Assembly: GCF_009709575.1 (NCBI RefSeq)
Contig: NZ_WIXO01000001.1
Location: 4,466,001 to 4,530,000 of the forward strand
Direction: 5' to 3'
Length of the DNA: 64,000 nucleotides
Source: Streptomyces taklimakanensis
GTDB taxonomy: Bacteria > Actinomycetota > Actinomycetes > Streptomycetales > Streptomycetaceae
A program made the position numbers and the translations under genes. Positions 17,426-26,427 of the stretch are shown here, in pieces. The notes below the pieces were generated by a model. That model was given only the letters and a program-made list of their open reading frames with translations. It did no database searches and was not told the origin of the DNA. Position 1 is the stretch's first letter; the number at the start of each line of letters is the position of its first letter.

Positions 17426-18364
17426 GTGAGCAGCCCACCCTCCACCCCCCGTGTCATCACCGTGGTCGGCCCCACCGCGGCCGGGAAGTCCGACCTCGGG
17501 GTCTTCCTCGCCCGGCACCTGGGCGGCGAAGTGATCAACGCCGATTCCATGCAGCTCTACCGCGGCATGGACATCGGCACCGCCAAGTTGACGCCCGAGG
17601 AGCGACAGGGCGTCCCCCACCACCTCCTGGACGTCTGGGACGTCACGGTCACCGCCAGCGTCGCCGAGTACCAACGGCTGGCCCGCGCCGAGATCGACCG
17701 CCTGCTCGCGCGGGGGCGCACCCCGGTGTTGGTGGGCGGCTCGGGCCTGTACGTGCGCGGTGCCATCGACGCCCTGGAGTTCCCCGGCACCGACCCGACG
17801 GTGCGGGCCCGGCTGGAGGCCGAACTGGCCGAGCACGGCTCCGGACCCCTGCACGCCCGGCTCGCCGCGGTCGATCCCGAGGCCGCCCGCGCGATCCTGC
17901 CCGGCAACGGGCGCCGGATCGTCCGCGCGCTGGAGGTCGTCGAGATCACCGGCCGTCCCTTCACCGCCAACCTCCCCGGCCCCGATCCCGTCTACGAGAC
18001 CCTCCAGATCGGGGTTCACGTCGAGCGCCCGGAGCTGGACGAACGGATCGCCCGCCGCGTGGACCGCATGTGGGAGGCGGGACTGGTCGAAGAGGTGCGC
18101 GAACTGGAGCGCGAAGGCCTGCGCGAGGGGCGCACGGCCTCCCGCGCCCTGGGCTACCAGCAGGTGCTGGCCGCGCTGGCCGGTGAGTGCACCGATGAGG
18201 AGGCGCGGGCCGAGACCGTGCGCGCCACCAAGCGGTTCGCCCGCCGGCAGGCCTCCTGGTTCCGCCGTGATCCACGCGTGCACTGGCTCAGTGGAGCGGC
18301 CGAGCACCGTGACGCCCTCCCCGGGCGCGCCCTGGCGCTCCTCGAACGGGCGGTCACAGCCTGA
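17426..18364 (+). CDS. miaA: tRNA dimethylallyltransferase MiaA
   Basis: A 312-residue isopentenyl transferase with the P-loop VVGPTAAGKSDLGVFLAR, the substrate motif INADSMQLYRGMDIGTAK, VGGSGLYVRGAIDAL and ASRALGYQQVLAAL. It makes i6A37 in tRNAs reading UNN codons, the substrate of MiaB. The GTG at 17426 is the natural start for the conserved SSPPSTPRVITVVGP end. The Streptomyces enzyme is of interest because modified A37 helps tRNA-Leu(UUA), the bldA product, decode rare TTA codons. Confidence 0.95.
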   Translation: MSSPPSTPRVITVVGPTAAGKSDLGVFLARHLGGEVINADSMQLYRGMDIGTAKLTPEERQGVPHHLLDVWDVTVTASVAEYQRLARAEIDRLLARGRTPVLVGGSGLYVRGAIDALEFPGTDPTVRARLEAELAEHGSGPLHARLAAVDPEAARAILPGNGRRIVRALEVVEITGRPFTANLPGPDPVYETLQIGVHVERPELDERIARRVDRMWEAGLVEEVRELEREGLREGRTASRALGYQQVLAALAGECTDEEARAETVRATKRFARRQASWFRRDPRVHWLSGAAEHRDALPGRALALLERAVTA

Positions 18365-18465
18365 TCACGTGATGGCATCGGGACGCCCAGAGAGCACTGG
18401 ACAGCTGTCCGGACGTGCCATCATCGACCATCGATGAGCCGCAGAGCCGGGAGTTGGGAGGGCAC

Positions 18466-18948
18466 GTGGCGATGGAGGCCGGCCCTCGTAACGGCGACGA
18501 GCCGACCGTCGAGCCGATCCGGGTCGACGGCCCGGAGGCCGACGGTCCGATCGGACTGGAGGACGCGGAGGGCCTCGACGGACTGGGGGAGGACCCCGCC
18601 GCGGACGGGAACGAGTCCTACGGCGAGCTCCGCCCACCACGGCGGCTGCGGCTGTGGCAGACCGCCCCGATCGTGGGCCTGGGCGCCGCCGGCTCGCTGA
18701 TGTTCGCGTTCCCCCTGGCCTTCGGACTGGGCGACGGGGGGGCGGTGGTCGCCATGCTCGGTCTGCTCCTCAGCGGCTGCGCCGCCGGCTGGGGCATGAT
18801 GGCCGCCCGTCGGGCCGGCCTGGCCTGGCCCGGACTGCCCGCGCGCGGCTCCGGCGAGCGCCCCGACTGGCGACTGGTCGCGCTGTACACGGTGGTCGTC
18901 GGCACCCTGGTGGCCCTGGCCGTCTGGCGCGTCGCCCGCCTGCGCTGA
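18466..18948 (+). CDS. Hypothetical two-to-three-helix membrane protein
   Basis: About 160 residues: an acidic, Gly/Asp/Glu-rich N-terminal half (roughly 1-60), then helices around LWQTAPIVGLGAAGSLMFAFPLAFGLG, GGAVVAMLGLLLSGCAAGWGMMAARRAG and WRLVALYTVVVGTLVALAVWRVARLR. GGGAGG lies just before the GTG at 18466; an ATG two codons later is also possible. It is flanked by miaA and dapF on the same strand. No family function is recognised; topology suggests a cytoplasmic acidic tail. Confidence 0.6.
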   Translation: MAMEAGPRNGDEPTVEPIRVDGPEADGPIGLEDAEGLDGLGEDPAADGNESYGELRPPRRLRLWQTAPIVGLGAAGSLMFAFPLAFGLGDGGAVVAMLGLLLSGCAAGWGMMAARRAGLAWPGLPARGSGERPDWRLVALYTVVVGTLVALAVWRVARLR

Positions 18949-19036
18949 CCGCCGGGGGCGCCCGCCCGGTGACCGGGCCCCCGCCGGGGCGGAGGCGCCC
19001 GCGTCGAGGGGCGCGGCCGGCCCGTACGATGGACAC

Positions 19037-19939
19037 GTGGACAGCTCTGCCCCCGTGCGGTTCCTCAAGGGACACGGCACCGAGAACGACTTCGTGATCA
19101 TCCCCGACCCCGATGGGACGCTGGACCCGTCTCCCGAGGCCGTGGCCCGACTGTGCGACCGGCGCGCGGGCATCGGCGGCGACGGACTGCTGCGCGTGGT
19201 GCGCTCCGCCGTCCACCCCGAGGCGCGGGGAATGGCCGACGAGGCCGAGTGGTTCATGGACTACCGCAACGCCGACGGCAGTGTCGCGGAGATGTGCGGC
19301 AACGGCGTACGGGTCTTCGCGCGCCACCTCCAGCGTGCCGGGCTGGCCGGAGCCGGCGATCTCGCCGTCGCCACCCGGGCGGGCGTGCGCAGGGTGCACC
19401 TGGCCAAGGACGGCGACGTCACCGTCCACATGGGCGCCGCCCGGCTGCCCGCCGGAGCCGATCCGTCGGTCACCGTCACCGTCGGCGGACGCGACTGGCC
19501 GGCGCGCAACGTCAGCATGGGCAACCCGCACGCCGTCGCCTTCGTCGACGACCTCGACCACGCCGGCGACCTCCTCACCGCCCCCGCCGTCACCCCGGCC
19601 GAGGCCTATCCCGAGGGCGTCAACGTGGAGTTCGTCGTCGACCGCGGCCGGCGCCACGTGGCCCTGCGGGTGCACGAGCGCGGTTCGGGCGAGACCCGTT
19701 CGTGCGGTACGGGCGCCTGCGCGGTCATGGTCGCCGCCGCCCGGCGCGACGGCGTCGATCCGGCGACCGAGGGCGTTCCGGTCTCCTACACCGTCGACGT
19801 GCCCGGCGGGCGCCTGGTGATCACCGAACACCCGGACGGCGGTGTCGAGATGACCGGCCCCGCCGTGATCGTCGCCGAGGGCACCATCGACCCCGACTGG
19901 TTCGCCGCCCCCGGGAAGGGCGGCCACTCGAACGAGTGA
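19037..19939 (+). CDS. dapF: Diaminopimelate epimerase DapF
   Basis: A 300-residue enzyme that interconverts LL- and meso-diaminopimelate for lysine and cell-wall synthesis. The two catalytic Cys are visible: Cys87 in AEMCGNGVRVFARHL and Cys223 in GETRSCGTGACAVMVAAA, with FVDDLD and NVEFV strands as in the family. The GTG start has a TACGAT hexamer ending six bases upstream and no ribosome site, predicting leaderless mRNA. Confidence 0.95.
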   Translation: MDSSAPVRFLKGHGTENDFVIIPDPDGTLDPSPEAVARLCDRRAGIGGDGLLRVVRSAVHPEARGMADEAEWFMDYRNADGSVAEMCGNGVRVFARHLQRAGLAGAGDLAVATRAGVRRVHLAKDGDVTVHMGAARLPAGADPSVTVTVGGRDWPARNVSMGNPHAVAFVDDLDHAGDLLTAPAVTPAEAYPEGVNVEFVVDRGRRHVALRVHERGSGETRSCGTGACAVMVAAARRDGVDPATEGVPVSYTVDVPGGRLVITEHPDGGVEMTGPAVIVAEGTIDPDWFAAPGKGGHSNE

Positions 19940-20022
19940 TCCCGGCCACTGTGGACAGGAGGCGACACGCGGCGCGTGGCAGGCTCGATAGGATCAAGCG
20001 CCCCGGCGCAGTGGGAGGTGCC

Positions 20023-22176
20023 ATGAGTGCGGTACGGAGCCTTCGCAAGCTCGGTCGTGCGGCCCTCCTGGGCGCCTCGCCCCGCCACGCCCTCCCCGAC
20101 GCCATCGAACACCTCGCCAAGGCCCATCGCGCCCACCACCCCGGCGCGGACCTCGACATCCTCCGCCGCGCCTACGTCCTGGCGGAGTACTCGCACCGCG
20201 GCCAGACGCGCAAGAGCGGCGAGCCCTACATCACGCATCCGTTGGCCGTCACCCTGATCCTGGCCGAACTCGGCGCCGAGACCACGACGCTGACGGCGTC
20301 CCTGCTCCACGACACCGTCGAGGACACCGACGTCACCCTGGAGCAGGTGCGCGAGGAGTTCGGCGAGGAGGTGAGCTACCTCGTCGACGGCGTCACCAAA
20401 CTGGAGAAGGTCGACTACGGGGCGGCCGCCGAGCCGGAGACCTTCCGCAAGATGCTGGTGGCCACCGGCAACGACGTCCGTGTGATGTCCATCAAGCTCG
20501 CCGACCGGCTGCACAACATGCGCACCCTGGGCGTGATGCGGCCCGAGAAGCAGGCGCGGATCGCCCGTGTCACCCGTGACGTGCTGATCCCGCTGGCCGA
20601 GCGGTTGGGCGTGCAGGCGCTCAAGACCGAACTGGAGGACCTGGTCTTCGCCGTCCTCCACCCCGAGGAGTACGCCCGCACCCGGGAGGTGATCCGGGAG
20701 CACAACGCCGGCCCCGACCCGCTCGCCGAGATCGCCGAGGCGGTGCGGGGCGTGCTGCGGGAGGCCGGCATCGCGGCCGAGGTCCTCATCCGGCCCCGGC
20801 ACTTCCTCTCCGTCCACCGGGCCCGCTCCAAACGCGGCGAGTTGGGTCCCTGCGACTTCGGACGGCTGCTGATCCTGGTCGCCGAGAACGCCGACTGCTA
20901 CGCCGTCCTGGGGGAGCTGCACACCTGCTTCACCCCGGTGATGTCGGAGTTCAAGGACTTCATCGCGGTTCCCAAGTTCAACCTGTACCAGTCGCTGCAC
21001 ACGGCCTTCGCCGACGCCGAGGGCCGGGTGGCGGAGGTACTGGTCCGCACCCGTCGGATGCACCGCGTCGCCGAGGCCGGGGTGATCGCCCTGGGGGACC
21101 CGCACCACGCCCCGGGCGAGGACGGTGCCGACGGCGGCGAGCGCGCCGACCCCACCCGCCCCGGTTGGCTGGAGCGGCTGCTGGAGTGGCAGAGCCAGGC
21201 GCCCGATCCCGACACTTTCTGGGCCGAACTCCGCGACGACCTCGCCCAGGACCGGGAGATCACCGTCTTCTGCGTCGACCCGGACAACGCCGCCCGGACG
21301 GCCACCCTCCACCTGCCCGCGGGCGCCACCTGCGTGGACGCCGCCTACGCCCGCTACGGCGCGGCCGGGCACGCGCTGGTCGGCGCCAGGGTGGACGGCA
21401 GACTGACCACGCTGGGCACCGTGTTGCGCGACGGTGACGCCCTGCACCTGCTGATGGCGCCCGAAGGCACCTCCGGGCCCTCCCCGCAATGGTTGGAGCA
21501 CGCCCACACGCCCACTGCCCGGATCGCCATCCGGACCTGGCTCGACACCCACCAGGGGGACGGGAGCCGGACTTCGGGCCCGTTCGACGCCGGCGACGGC
21601 GCCGGGGCCGACGGGACCACCGACGTCCCGAACGCCGCTCCCGCCCCTGCCGTCACCGCCGTCGCCCTCGCGTCCGCCCCGGACGAGCGCCACGACCCGC
21701 ACGGGCGTCCCGACCTCCCCCGGGAGGAGCCCGCGGCCGTCGCCGTACCGCCCGGCGCCCCCGTGCGGCTGGCCCGCTGCTGCACGCCCGTGCCCCCCGA
21801 CGCGGTCGTCGGCTTCGCGGTGCGCGGCGGCGCGGTGACCGCCCACCGCGAGGGCTGCCCCGCGGTGGCCCGGATGGTCGCCGCCGGACGTCCCACCGTC
21901 CCCGTGCGGTGGCATGCCGGCGGTGCCGGCTGCCGGGTGAGGCTGTACGCCGAGGCGCTCAACCGCCCCCACCTCCTCGCCGACCTCACCGAGGCCATCG
22001 CGGCGCAGGGCGCCGCCGTGGTCTCCGCCGAGGTCGAACCTCCCCGGGAACACCGGGTGCGACACACCTACACCCTGCGGTTGGAGGACGCCGGCGAGTT
22101 GCCCCGGCTGATGCGGGCCATGCGGGACGTGCCGGGCGTCTACGACGTCGAACGGACCACCCGCCGGACTCCCTGA
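20023..22176 (+). CDS. rshA: RelA/SpoT homologue RshA with intact hydrolase and altered synthetase domain
   Basis: A 717-residue RSH protein; GGGAGG precedes the ATG. Domains in order: HD hydrolase (about 30-200) with HDTVEDTD and KLADRLHNMRTL intact; synthetase-like region (about 240-370); TGS (about 420-480) around ITVFCVDPDNAARTATLHLPAGATCVDAAYARYG; an Ala/Asp-rich linker; and a C-terminal ACT domain. In the synthetase region FKDFIAVPKFNLYQSLHT is kept, but the upstream block reads RPRHFLSVHR and DFGRLLILV where active enzymes have a KH-YSI-K block and D-x-x-G-x-R. The A-A-H-W motif near the end is also changed. Gene order miaA-dapF-rshA-hflX supports the name, since Streptomyces has a separate relA elsewhere. 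Confidence 0.85.
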   Translation: MSAVRSLRKLGRAALLGASPRHALPDAIEHLAKAHRAHHPGADLDILRRAYVLAEYSHRGQTRKSGEPYITHPLAVTLILAELGAETTTLTASLLHDTVEDTDVTLEQVREEFGEEVSYLVDGVTKLEKVDYGAAAEPETFRKMLVATGNDVRVMSIKLADRLHNMRTLGVMRPEKQARIARVTRDVLIPLAERLGVQALKTELEDLVFAVLHPEEYARTREVIREHNAGPDPLAEIAEAVRGVLREAGIAAEVLIRPRHFLSVHRARSKRGELGPCDFGRLLILVAENADCYAVLGELHTCFTPVMSEFKDFIAVPKFNLYQSLHTAFADAEGRVAEVLVRTRRMHRVAEAGVIALGDPHHAPGEDGADGGERADPTRPGWLERLLEWQSQAPDPDTFWAELRDDLAQDREITVFCVDPDNAARTATLHLPAGATCVDAAYARYGAAGHALVGARVDGRLTTLGTVLRDGDALHLLMAPEGTSGPSPQWLEHAHTPTARIAIRTWLDTHQGDGSRTSGPFDAGDGAGADGTTDVPNAAPAPAVTAVALASAPDERHDPHGRPDLPREEPAAVAVPPGAPVRLARCCTPVPPDAVVGFAVRGGAVTAHREGCPAVARMVAAGRPTVPVRWHAGGAGCRVRLYAEALNRPHLLADLTEAIAAQGAAVVSAEVEPPREHRVRHTYTLRLEDAGELPRLMRAMRDVPGVYDVERTTRRTP

Positions 22177-22367
22177 GAACCGCTCCCGAGCCCACCCGAA
22201 CGCCCGTCGCGCCCCCGGAAGCGGCGCAAACCAGGTGACGATCGGGCGGCACCGTGCCACCATCGAGGTGCCGGACCACGCCCCGACGTCGGGGCGGCGC
22301 CACCCGGGAATGTTCCGGGAACCTCGTGCGTTGACCCGGACAGTCACTCCATCGACGTAAGGACACG

Positions 22368-23867
22368 ATGACCTTCTCTTCCTCCCTCCCGCAGAACGGC
22401 CAGCGCCTCGCCGAGACGCCCCGCCGAGCCGACGCCCTGATGGAGGAGGACGTCGCTTGGATCCCCGAGATCGACGGCGAGCGCGACGGTGACCAGCGCG
22501 ACCGCTTCGACCGCGCCGCCCTCCGCAGGGTCGTGGGCCTGTCCACGGAGCTCCAGGACGTCACCGAGGTCGAGTACCGCCGGCTGCGTCTGGAACGCGT
22601 GGTGCTCGTGGGCGTGTGGACCTCCGGCACCGTGCAGGACGCGGAGAACTCCCTCGCGGAGCTCGCCGCCCTCGCCGAGACGGCGGGCGCGCTCGTCCTC
22701 GACGGTGTGGTCCAGCGCCGCGACAAGCCGGACCCGGCCACCTACATCGGTTCCGGCAAGGCCCAGGAACTGCGCGACATCGTGCTGGAGACCGGCGCCG
22801 ACACCGTCGTGTGCGACGGTGAACTCAGCCCCGGCCAGCTCATCCACCTGGAGGACGTCGTCAAGGTCAAGGTGGTCGACCGGACCGCCCTGATCCTCGA
22901 CATCTTCGCCCAGCACGCCAAGTCCCGCGAGGGCAAGGCGCAGGTGGCGCTGGCCCAGATGCAGTACATGCTGCCCAGGCTCCGCGGTTGGGGCCAGTCG
23001 CTGTCCCGACAGATGGGTGGTGGTGGCTCCGGTTCCTCGGGCGGCGGCATGGCCACCCGCGGTCCCGGTGAGACCAAGATCGAGACGGACCGGCGACGGA
23101 TCCGCGAGAAGATGGCGAAGCTGCGCCGCGAGATCGCGGAGATGAAGACCGGCCGCGACGTCAAGCGGCAGGAGCGCCGCAGGAACAAGGTCCCCTCGGT
23201 CGCCATCGCCGGATACACCAACGCCGGCAAGTCCTCGCTGCTCAACCGGCTCACGGGCGCGGGCGTGCTGGTGGAGAACGCGCTGTTCGCCACCCTGGAC
23301 CCGACCGTGCGCCGCGCCGAGACCCCCAGCGGCCGGGCCTACACCCTGGCCGACACCGTCGGATTCGTGCGACACCTGCCGCACCACCTCGTCGAGGCGT
23401 TCCGCTCCACGATGGAGGAGGTCGGCGACTCCGATCTGATCCTCCACGTGGTCGACGGCTCCCACCCCTCGCCGGAGGAGCAACTGGCCGCCGTGCGCGA
23501 GGTGATCCGGGACGTCGGCGCGGCGGACGTGCCGGAGATCGTGGTGGTCAACAAGGCGGACGCCGCCGACCCGTTGGTCCTCCAGCGACTGCTGCGCGCC
23601 GAGAAGCACGCCATCGCCGTCTCGGCCCGTACCGGCCAGGGCGTCGACGAGCTGCTGGAGCTGATCGACCGTGAGCTTCCGCGCCCCGGCGTGGAGCTGA
23701 CGGCACTGGTGCCCTACACCCGCGGCGACCTGGTCTCCCGGGCCCACGCCGAGGGCGAGGTGGTCTCCGAGGAACACACCGAGGGCGGCACGCTCCTGTC
23801 GGTCCGCGTCCACGAGGAGTTGGCGGCCGAACTCAGGACGTACGTCACGGCGGGCACGGGGGTCTGA
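22368..23867 (+). CDS. hflX: Ribosome-associated GTPase HflX
   Basis: A 499-residue GTPase. The N-terminal HflX domain (to about residue 230) has DPATYIGSGKAQEL and an R-G-W-GQSLSRQMGGGGSG region; the G domain has G1 GYTNAGKSS at about residue 282, G3 DTVGFVRHLP and G4 NKAD. HflX splits or rescues stalled ribosomes under stress and binds the 50S subunit. AAGGA lies upstream of the ATG. The protein carries an N-terminal extension compared with E. coli HflX, as in other actinobacteria. Confidence 0.95.
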   Translation: MTFSSSLPQNGQRLAETPRRADALMEEDVAWIPEIDGERDGDQRDRFDRAALRRVVGLSTELQDVTEVEYRRLRLERVVLVGVWTSGTVQDAENSLAELAALAETAGALVLDGVVQRRDKPDPATYIGSGKAQELRDIVLETGADTVVCDGELSPGQLIHLEDVVKVKVVDRTALILDIFAQHAKSREGKAQVALAQMQYMLPRLRGWGQSLSRQMGGGGSGSSGGGMATRGPGETKIETDRRRIREKMAKLRREIAEMKTGRDVKRQERRRNKVPSVAIAGYTNAGKSSLLNRLTGAGVLVENALFATLDPTVRRAETPSGRAYTLADTVGFVRHLPHHLVEAFRSTMEEVGDSDLILHVVDGSHPSPEEQLAAVREVIRDVGAADVPEIVVVNKADAADPLVLQRLLRAEKHAIAVSARTGQGVDELLELIDRELPRPGVELTALVPYTRGDLVSRAHAEGEVVSEEHTEGGTLLSVRVHEELAAELRTYVTAGTGV

Positions 23868-23910
23868 CCCGTCCCCGGGCACCCGCCTTCCGACCGACCG
23901 CACGGCACAC

Positions 23911-23939
23911 CGGGCCCGCACCCTTCGGGGGCGGGCCCG
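23911..23939 (+). terminator. Terminator after hflX with UUCG tetraloop
   Basis: A 9-bp stem (CGGGCCCGC/GCGGGCCCG) extended by CCC/GGG past a one-base bulge and closed by TTCG, an especially stable RNA loop. It is 44 bases after the hflX stop. Confidence 0.75.
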
Positions 23940-24370
23940 CGCCCGTGCCCGCCCGGCCACCCGCCGAGGACCGGCACGGCACGCCCCGGACGACCGCGTA
24001 CGCCTCCGCGCGGCCCGGCCGTGAGGGGGGACCGTCTCCGGGGACCGGTGGCGATGCGGTCGGGCCTGCGCACGGGCCGGAGACGGTGTCGGGGACCGCT
24101 TGGGTTCCTTGTCGGTGTGACAGGGCTCTCGGTGCGGCCCGAAGCGTCGTTCCGTACCCTGGTTCCGCCTGTCGGCCGTGGTCGTGAAGCGGAAGGTCCG
24201 CGCGGACGTCTCCACATCCTCCGGGTGCGACGTCGGGGAGCTCGGCGAACGGTCGGCGCCAACACCGGAACGCCAGTCGGGAAAACAGCCGGAAACCGGA
24301 CCGCTGTAGAGTGGGGAAGTGCCCTTGACCTGCAGAGAGCAGGCAGGGAGCCGAATTTTGGGAGCGTTCG
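23940..24370 (+). other. Gene-free region upstream of panD
   Basis: About 430 bases with no convincing coding frame; open frames here have Arg-rich translations typical of antisense reading of GC-rich DNA. It must carry the panD promoter: TAGAGT at 24307-24312 could be its -10, but no -35 is evident. GGGAG just before the panD ATG is its ribosome site. Confidence 0.5.
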
Positions 24371-24787
24371 ATGCTGCGTACTCTGTTCAAGTCGAAGATC
24401 CACCGGGCCACGGTCACCGAGGCGGATCTCCACTACGTGGGGTCCGTCACGATCGACGCGGACCTGATGGACGCCGCGGACCTGCTGCCCGGCGAGCTGG
24501 TCCACATCGTCGACGTCACCAACGGGGCCCGTCTGGAGACCTACGTCATCGAGGGACGGCGCGGCTCCGGGGTGATCGGGATCAACGGTGCCGCCGCGCA
24601 TCTGGTGCACCCCGGCGACCTGGTGATCCTCATCAGCTACGCGCAGTTCGAGGACGCCGAGGCGCGCGCCCACACGCCGAAGGTGGTGCACGTCGACGCG
24701 GACAACCGCATCGTGGAGCTGGGCACCGACCCGTCCGAGCCGGTCCCCGGCGGCGACACCCGGCGCAGCCCCATGGCACTGGCCTGA
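24371..24787 (+). CDS. panD: Aspartate 1-decarboxylase PanD
   Basis: A 138-residue precursor of the pyruvoyl enzyme that makes beta-alanine for pantothenate and CoA. The self-cleavage site Gly24-Ser25 is visible in HYVGSVTID, with conserved MLRTLFKSKIHRATVTEADL at the N-terminus, GSGVIGINGAAAHLVHPGDLVILISYA in the core and the family end KVVHVDADNRIV. A short Pro/Gly tail follows. No other pantothenate gene is nearby. Confidence 0.96.
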   Translation: MLRTLFKSKIHRATVTEADLHYVGSVTIDADLMDAADLLPGELVHIVDVTNGARLETYVIEGRRGSGVIGINGAAAHLVHPGDLVILISYAQFEDAEARAHTPKVVHVDADNRIVELGTDPSEPVPGGDTRRSPMALA

Positions 24788-24829
24788 CGGAGCCGTGACC
24801 GAGGCGGCCCGCGGCCGCGTACGGACGAT

Positions 24830-24873
24830 CGAGGGCCCCGTTCCTCCCCGGGAAGGGAGCGACGGGGCCCTCG
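24830..24873. terminator. Bidirectional terminator between panD and the protease gene
   Basis: An 11-bp perfect outer stem (24830-24840 with 24863-24873) enclosing a smaller hairpin, placed between two convergent genes. Confidence 0.75.
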
Positions 24874-24936
24874 GCCGTCCACCGGGGCGCCGGGACCCCG
24901 GGCCGGCCCCGGCGCCCACCGCACACCCCTCGGGCC

Positions 24937-26154
24937 TCAGCTCCCGCCGGCGTACTTCTCGCTGACGGCCGTCAGGACGCCCTCGGCCTCGTCCCCGAGC
25001 CGCGGCCCGGCCAACCAGGTATGGTCCGGGGTGCCGATGGAGGTGACCGAGACCAGTACGGACCCGCCCGAGGGGTCTGCGGCGAACCAGCCGCCGCCGG
25101 AGGAACCGCCGGTCATGGTGCAGCCGATGCGGTACATCGTGGACTCCGAGGGGCCGAGCGTCAGCCGCCCGGGCCGGTCGGCGCAGGTGTGCATGGTCAA
25201 CCCGTCGAACGGCGGGGCCGCGGGGTAGCCGTGCGCGGCGACCGAGGACACCGCCGGCGTGCCGAAGTCGACCGGCAGCGCGGCGCCGACGGTCTCCTCC
25301 AGGGACCTGCCGCCCTTCTCCTCGGGCTCCACGCGCAACACGGCGAAGTCCTGGGAGGCGCCCGCCCCACCGGTCTCGGCGCCGTTCTCGATCCAGTGTT
25401 CGGTGGTCTGCGCCCAGGTCGCCCAGTACACGCCGTGCGGGGCGACCTCCTCGCGGGAGGCTCTCCCCAACTCGGCGGCCCCCAGCGCGGTGTCGTTGTA
25501 GGAGGGGACGAAGACGACGTTGCGGAACCAGCCGCCGTTCCTGCCGGCGTGGACACAGTGGCCGGCGGTGGCGACGAGATCGGACCTGCCGGGACGGTTG
25601 GGATCCTTCACGACGGTGCCGGAACAGACCATGGCCCCCTTGGGAGTGTCCATGAAGACCTTGCCCACCGCCGGGGCGTTCTCCCGGTAGGGGGTCCGCA
25701 CCGGTCGGGCCTTCCGCGGTTCCGGCTCGGGGTCGGTGACGCCCTCGTCCCTCGAACCGCCCCCGTCGGTGCCGCCGTCGACGTCCTCCTCATCGACCCG
25801 GCGGTCGTTCTCCTCGGCGTCCCTCATCCGGTCCGGGTCCCACAGGCCCTCGATGACGGGGTTGACGAAGTCCTTGGCCTCGCGCAGCCAGCGGTCCGGG
25901 TCCCAGTCCCGCCACTCCCCGTTCTTCCACTTCTCGGGATCGAAGTCCCTCAGCGCGGCGGGAAGTTCGTCCGGCAGACGGATGCCGCCCAGCCGTCCGC
26001 CGTCGGAGCCGTTCCCGGCCGAGGCGGAGACGCCGGGTTCGGCTCCGGCGTCGCTCCCGCCGTCCTCGGGTCCGCACGCGGTGGCGGTGACGGTCAGAGC
26101 CGCCGCCAGCACCACTGCGATCGGTACGGCTCGTCTCCTGCCGGTAGATGACAT
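24937..26154 (-). CDS. Secreted trypsin-like serine protease, probable lipoprotein
   Basis: A 405-residue protein. The N-terminus MSSTGRRRAVPIAVVLAAALTVTATAC is a signal peptide with a lipidation Cys at 27. A long acidic linker (about 28-155) precedes the protease domain, whose catalytic residues are His199 (VATAGHCVH), Asp269 (SQDFAVLRV) and Ser352 (TMTGGSSGGGWF). The serine motif reads GGSSGGG rather than GDSGG, as in other bacterial V8-like enzymes. The ATG at 26154 fits the signal peptide. Substrate unknown; it faces the siderophore genes across a 273-base divergent region. Confidence 0.82.
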   Translation of the reverse strand: MSSTGRRRAVPIAVVLAAALTVTATACGPEDGGSDAGAEPGVSASAGNGSDGGRLGGIRLPDELPAALRDFDPEKWKNGEWRDWDPDRWLREAKDFVNPVIEGLWDPDRMRDAEENDRRVDEEDVDGGTDGGGSRDEGVTDPEPEPRKARPVRTPYRENAPAVGKVFMDTPKGAMVCSGTVVKDPNRPGRSDLVATAGHCVHAGRNGGWFRNVVFVPSYNDTALGAAELGRASREEVAPHGVYWATWAQTTEHWIENGAETGGAGASQDFAVLRVEPEEKGGRSLEETVGAALPVDFGTPAVSSVAAHGYPAAPPFDGLTMHTCADRPGRLTLGPSESTMYRIGCTMTGGSSGGGWFAADPSGGSVLVSVTSIGTPDHTWLAGPRLGDEAEGVLTAVSEKYAGGS

Positions 26155-26427
26155 GGACGGAAATCCCCCCCTGGAACGGCGCTCTTCGTCGACCGGCACG
26201 CCGTGCACCCCGCCGAACGGAGCGGGCCCCACCGTGCCGGTGTTGCTGGGGACGGCACGCGGCGGACTCCCGGTTCCCGTCCCCCGGAAGGTCGAGGATC
26301 TCGCGTGCGACCGTGATCCGGCCGGGGTGGCGTCGTTGGTAGGTGCGGGAGCGCGGCGCACGCCGTGTCCACGGGAACCGGACGGCCACCGCCCGGAAGC
26401 GGTGCCCTCACCCCAGGGAGACTTTCC

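Noticed and set aside
24109..24117. TTGTCGGTG, the first half of the PafBC motif, upstream of panD
   Set aside because: Eight bases later there is CTCTCG instead of TANNNT, so the required -10 is missing.
26155..26427. Iron-repressor (DmdR1/DtxR) box ahead of the siderophore genes
   Set aside because: I looked for TTAGGTTAGGCTCACCTAA-like palindromes and found only a weak GTTGGTAGGTG piece, below any reasonable threshold.
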